DNA of 15,784 nucleotides from Chloroflexota bacterium. Its GTDB lineage: Bacteria > Chloroflexota > UBA5177 > JANWHV01. Each line of letters opens with the position of its first letter. Positions within the stretch are counted from its first letter, which is position 1. This document shows positions 15,243-15,784 of the stretch, one piece after another. Both the position numbers and the translations under genes were made by a program. A model generated the notes under the pieces. The model worked only from the letters and a program-made list of their open reading frames with translations, made no database searches and was not told where the DNA came from. The stretch spans positions 1 to 15,784 of the forward strand of contig JANWHO010000075.1 in the NCBI GenBank assembly GCA_025450375.1, in the 5' to 3' direction.

Positions 15243-15784
15243 CTACCAGGGCGCCCTGCTCCCCACCCCGGCTGCCTCCGCGGCCTCAACCACGTAGAGC
15301 GCGGCGGCCACGTCCTCGACCGCCAGGCCAAGGGAACGGAAGAGAGTGATCTCGTCCGCTGATTGGCGACCAACGCAGGCGCCCACCAGCAATTCGCCCA
15401 GTTCAGCGCGCACATGCTCGACCGGGATCAGCCCCTCCTCGATCGCCTGCCTGAAGTCCGCCGCTTCGTTTTCCACGGACTGGCGACGATCCACGAATAA
15501 TGAAGCCGCAACCACCGTGGCGGCGTCGATTTCCTGGTGGGTACGTTGGCTGGCCCCCACCGCGTTGATATGGGTGCCCGGCCCAATCCACTCCCGCCGT
15601 AGCACCGGCGTCCGGGCCGTGGTGGCCGTAACCACGATATGCGCTCCCTGGACCGCCTCCGCTACAGTGCCAACCGCCTCGATGGCGCCGGAAAAGCCCC
15701 GCCGTACGCTGTCCACGAACCGTTGGGCGCCCGCAAGGGTTCGACTGGCCACGCGGACGCGCTCGATTGGGCGCACGCAGGCCA
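15243..15784 (-). CDS. Ornithine cyclodeaminase/mu-crystallin family protein (3' part, N-terminus cut by window)
   Basis: The frame is open to the right edge, so about 180 C-terminal residues are visible of a family that is usually 310-340 long. The part seen covers the NAD(P)-binding Rossmann domain and the C-terminal helices: RPIERVRVASRT, the ATTARTPVLRREWIGPGTHINAVGAS segment (a family hallmark), RRQSVENEAADF, ELGELLVG and DEITLFRSLGLAVEDVAAA. Members include ornithine cyclodeaminase, archaeal-type alanine dehydrogenase, ketimine reductases and amino-acid-derived cofactor enzymes. The substrate-contacting N-terminal half is missing, so the reaction cannot be chosen. It is on the same strand as the other genes, with no evident functional link to complex I. 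Confidence 0.9.
   Translation of the reverse strand, partial: ACVRPIERVRVASRTLAGAQRFVDSVRRGFSGAIEAVGTVAEAVQGAHIVVTATTARTPVLRREWIGPGTHINAVGASQRTHQEIDAATVVAASLFVDRRQSVENEAADFRQAIEEGLIPVEHVRAELGELLVGACVGRQSADEITLFRSLGLAVEDVAAALYVVEAAEAAGVGSRAPW

Noticed and set aside
1..15784. CRISPR arrays, tRNA or rRNA genes, insertion sequences, attachment sites
   Set aside because: I looked for regularly spaced direct repeats, cloverleaf-like sequence, transposase motifs and flanking inverted repeats on both strands by eye and saw none; a computed search could still find weak ones.

Overview
This window is dominated by one complete 14-gene operon for respiratory complex I (proton-pumping NADH:quinone oxidoreductase, NDH-1). 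It lies entirely on the minus strand, in the canonical order nuoA-B-C-D-E-F-G-H-I-J-K-L-M-N, from about 14076 down to 160. All three modules are encoded: NADH oxidation (NuoE, F, G), the quinone-reducing connecting arm (NuoB, C, D, I) and the membrane proton-translocating arm (NuoA, H, J, K, L, M, N). Genes are packed tightly. There are 4-base ATGA/GTGA overlaps at D/E, G/H, I/J and M/N, and most starts have a good purine-rich ribosome binding site. The iron-sulfur cysteines can be read directly, so the complex should carry the full bacterial set, including the extra N7 cluster of NuoG.

Upstream of nuoA, in minus-strand order from the right edge, are the 3' part of an ornithine cyclodeaminase/mu-crystallin family gene (cut by the window edge), a small orphan gene of unknown function in locally less GC-rich DNA, a 303-base stretch with no convincing gene, and a short soluble Rieske-type [2Fe-2S] protein. 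A 193-base gap between the Rieske gene and nuoA contains a plausible extended -10 promoter for the operon. Downstream of nuoN, at the left edge, the first nine codons of another minus-strand gene are visible behind a strong ribosome binding site.

The organism is a bacterium with roughly 60% GC. Separate nuoC and nuoD genes, a compact NuoG of about 700 residues and a full A-N operon with NADH module exclude the gamma-proteobacterial nuoCD-fused type and the cyanobacterial/chloroplast type. They would fit several high-GC, often uncultivated phyla (for example Chloroflexota-like, NC10/Rokubacteria-like or Gemmatimonadota-like). I cannot assign the phylum from sequence reading alone.

The region is largely ordinary housekeeping bioenergetics. 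The best candidates for a second look are these: NuoL lacks both the near-universal TM5 glutamate (now Gly) and the arginine of the following helix (now Val), while NuoM and NuoN keep their glutamates; a tandem pair of perfect hairpins separates nuoJ from nuoK; NuoJ has an enlarged loop with two cysteines; NuoF has a Val in place of the usual Cys beside the flavin/NADH-site GEE motif; and a small Rieske protein with a bc1-like extra cysteine pair sits just upstream of the operon. I see no evidence of a new multi-gene system, CRISPR array, RNA gene or mobile element.
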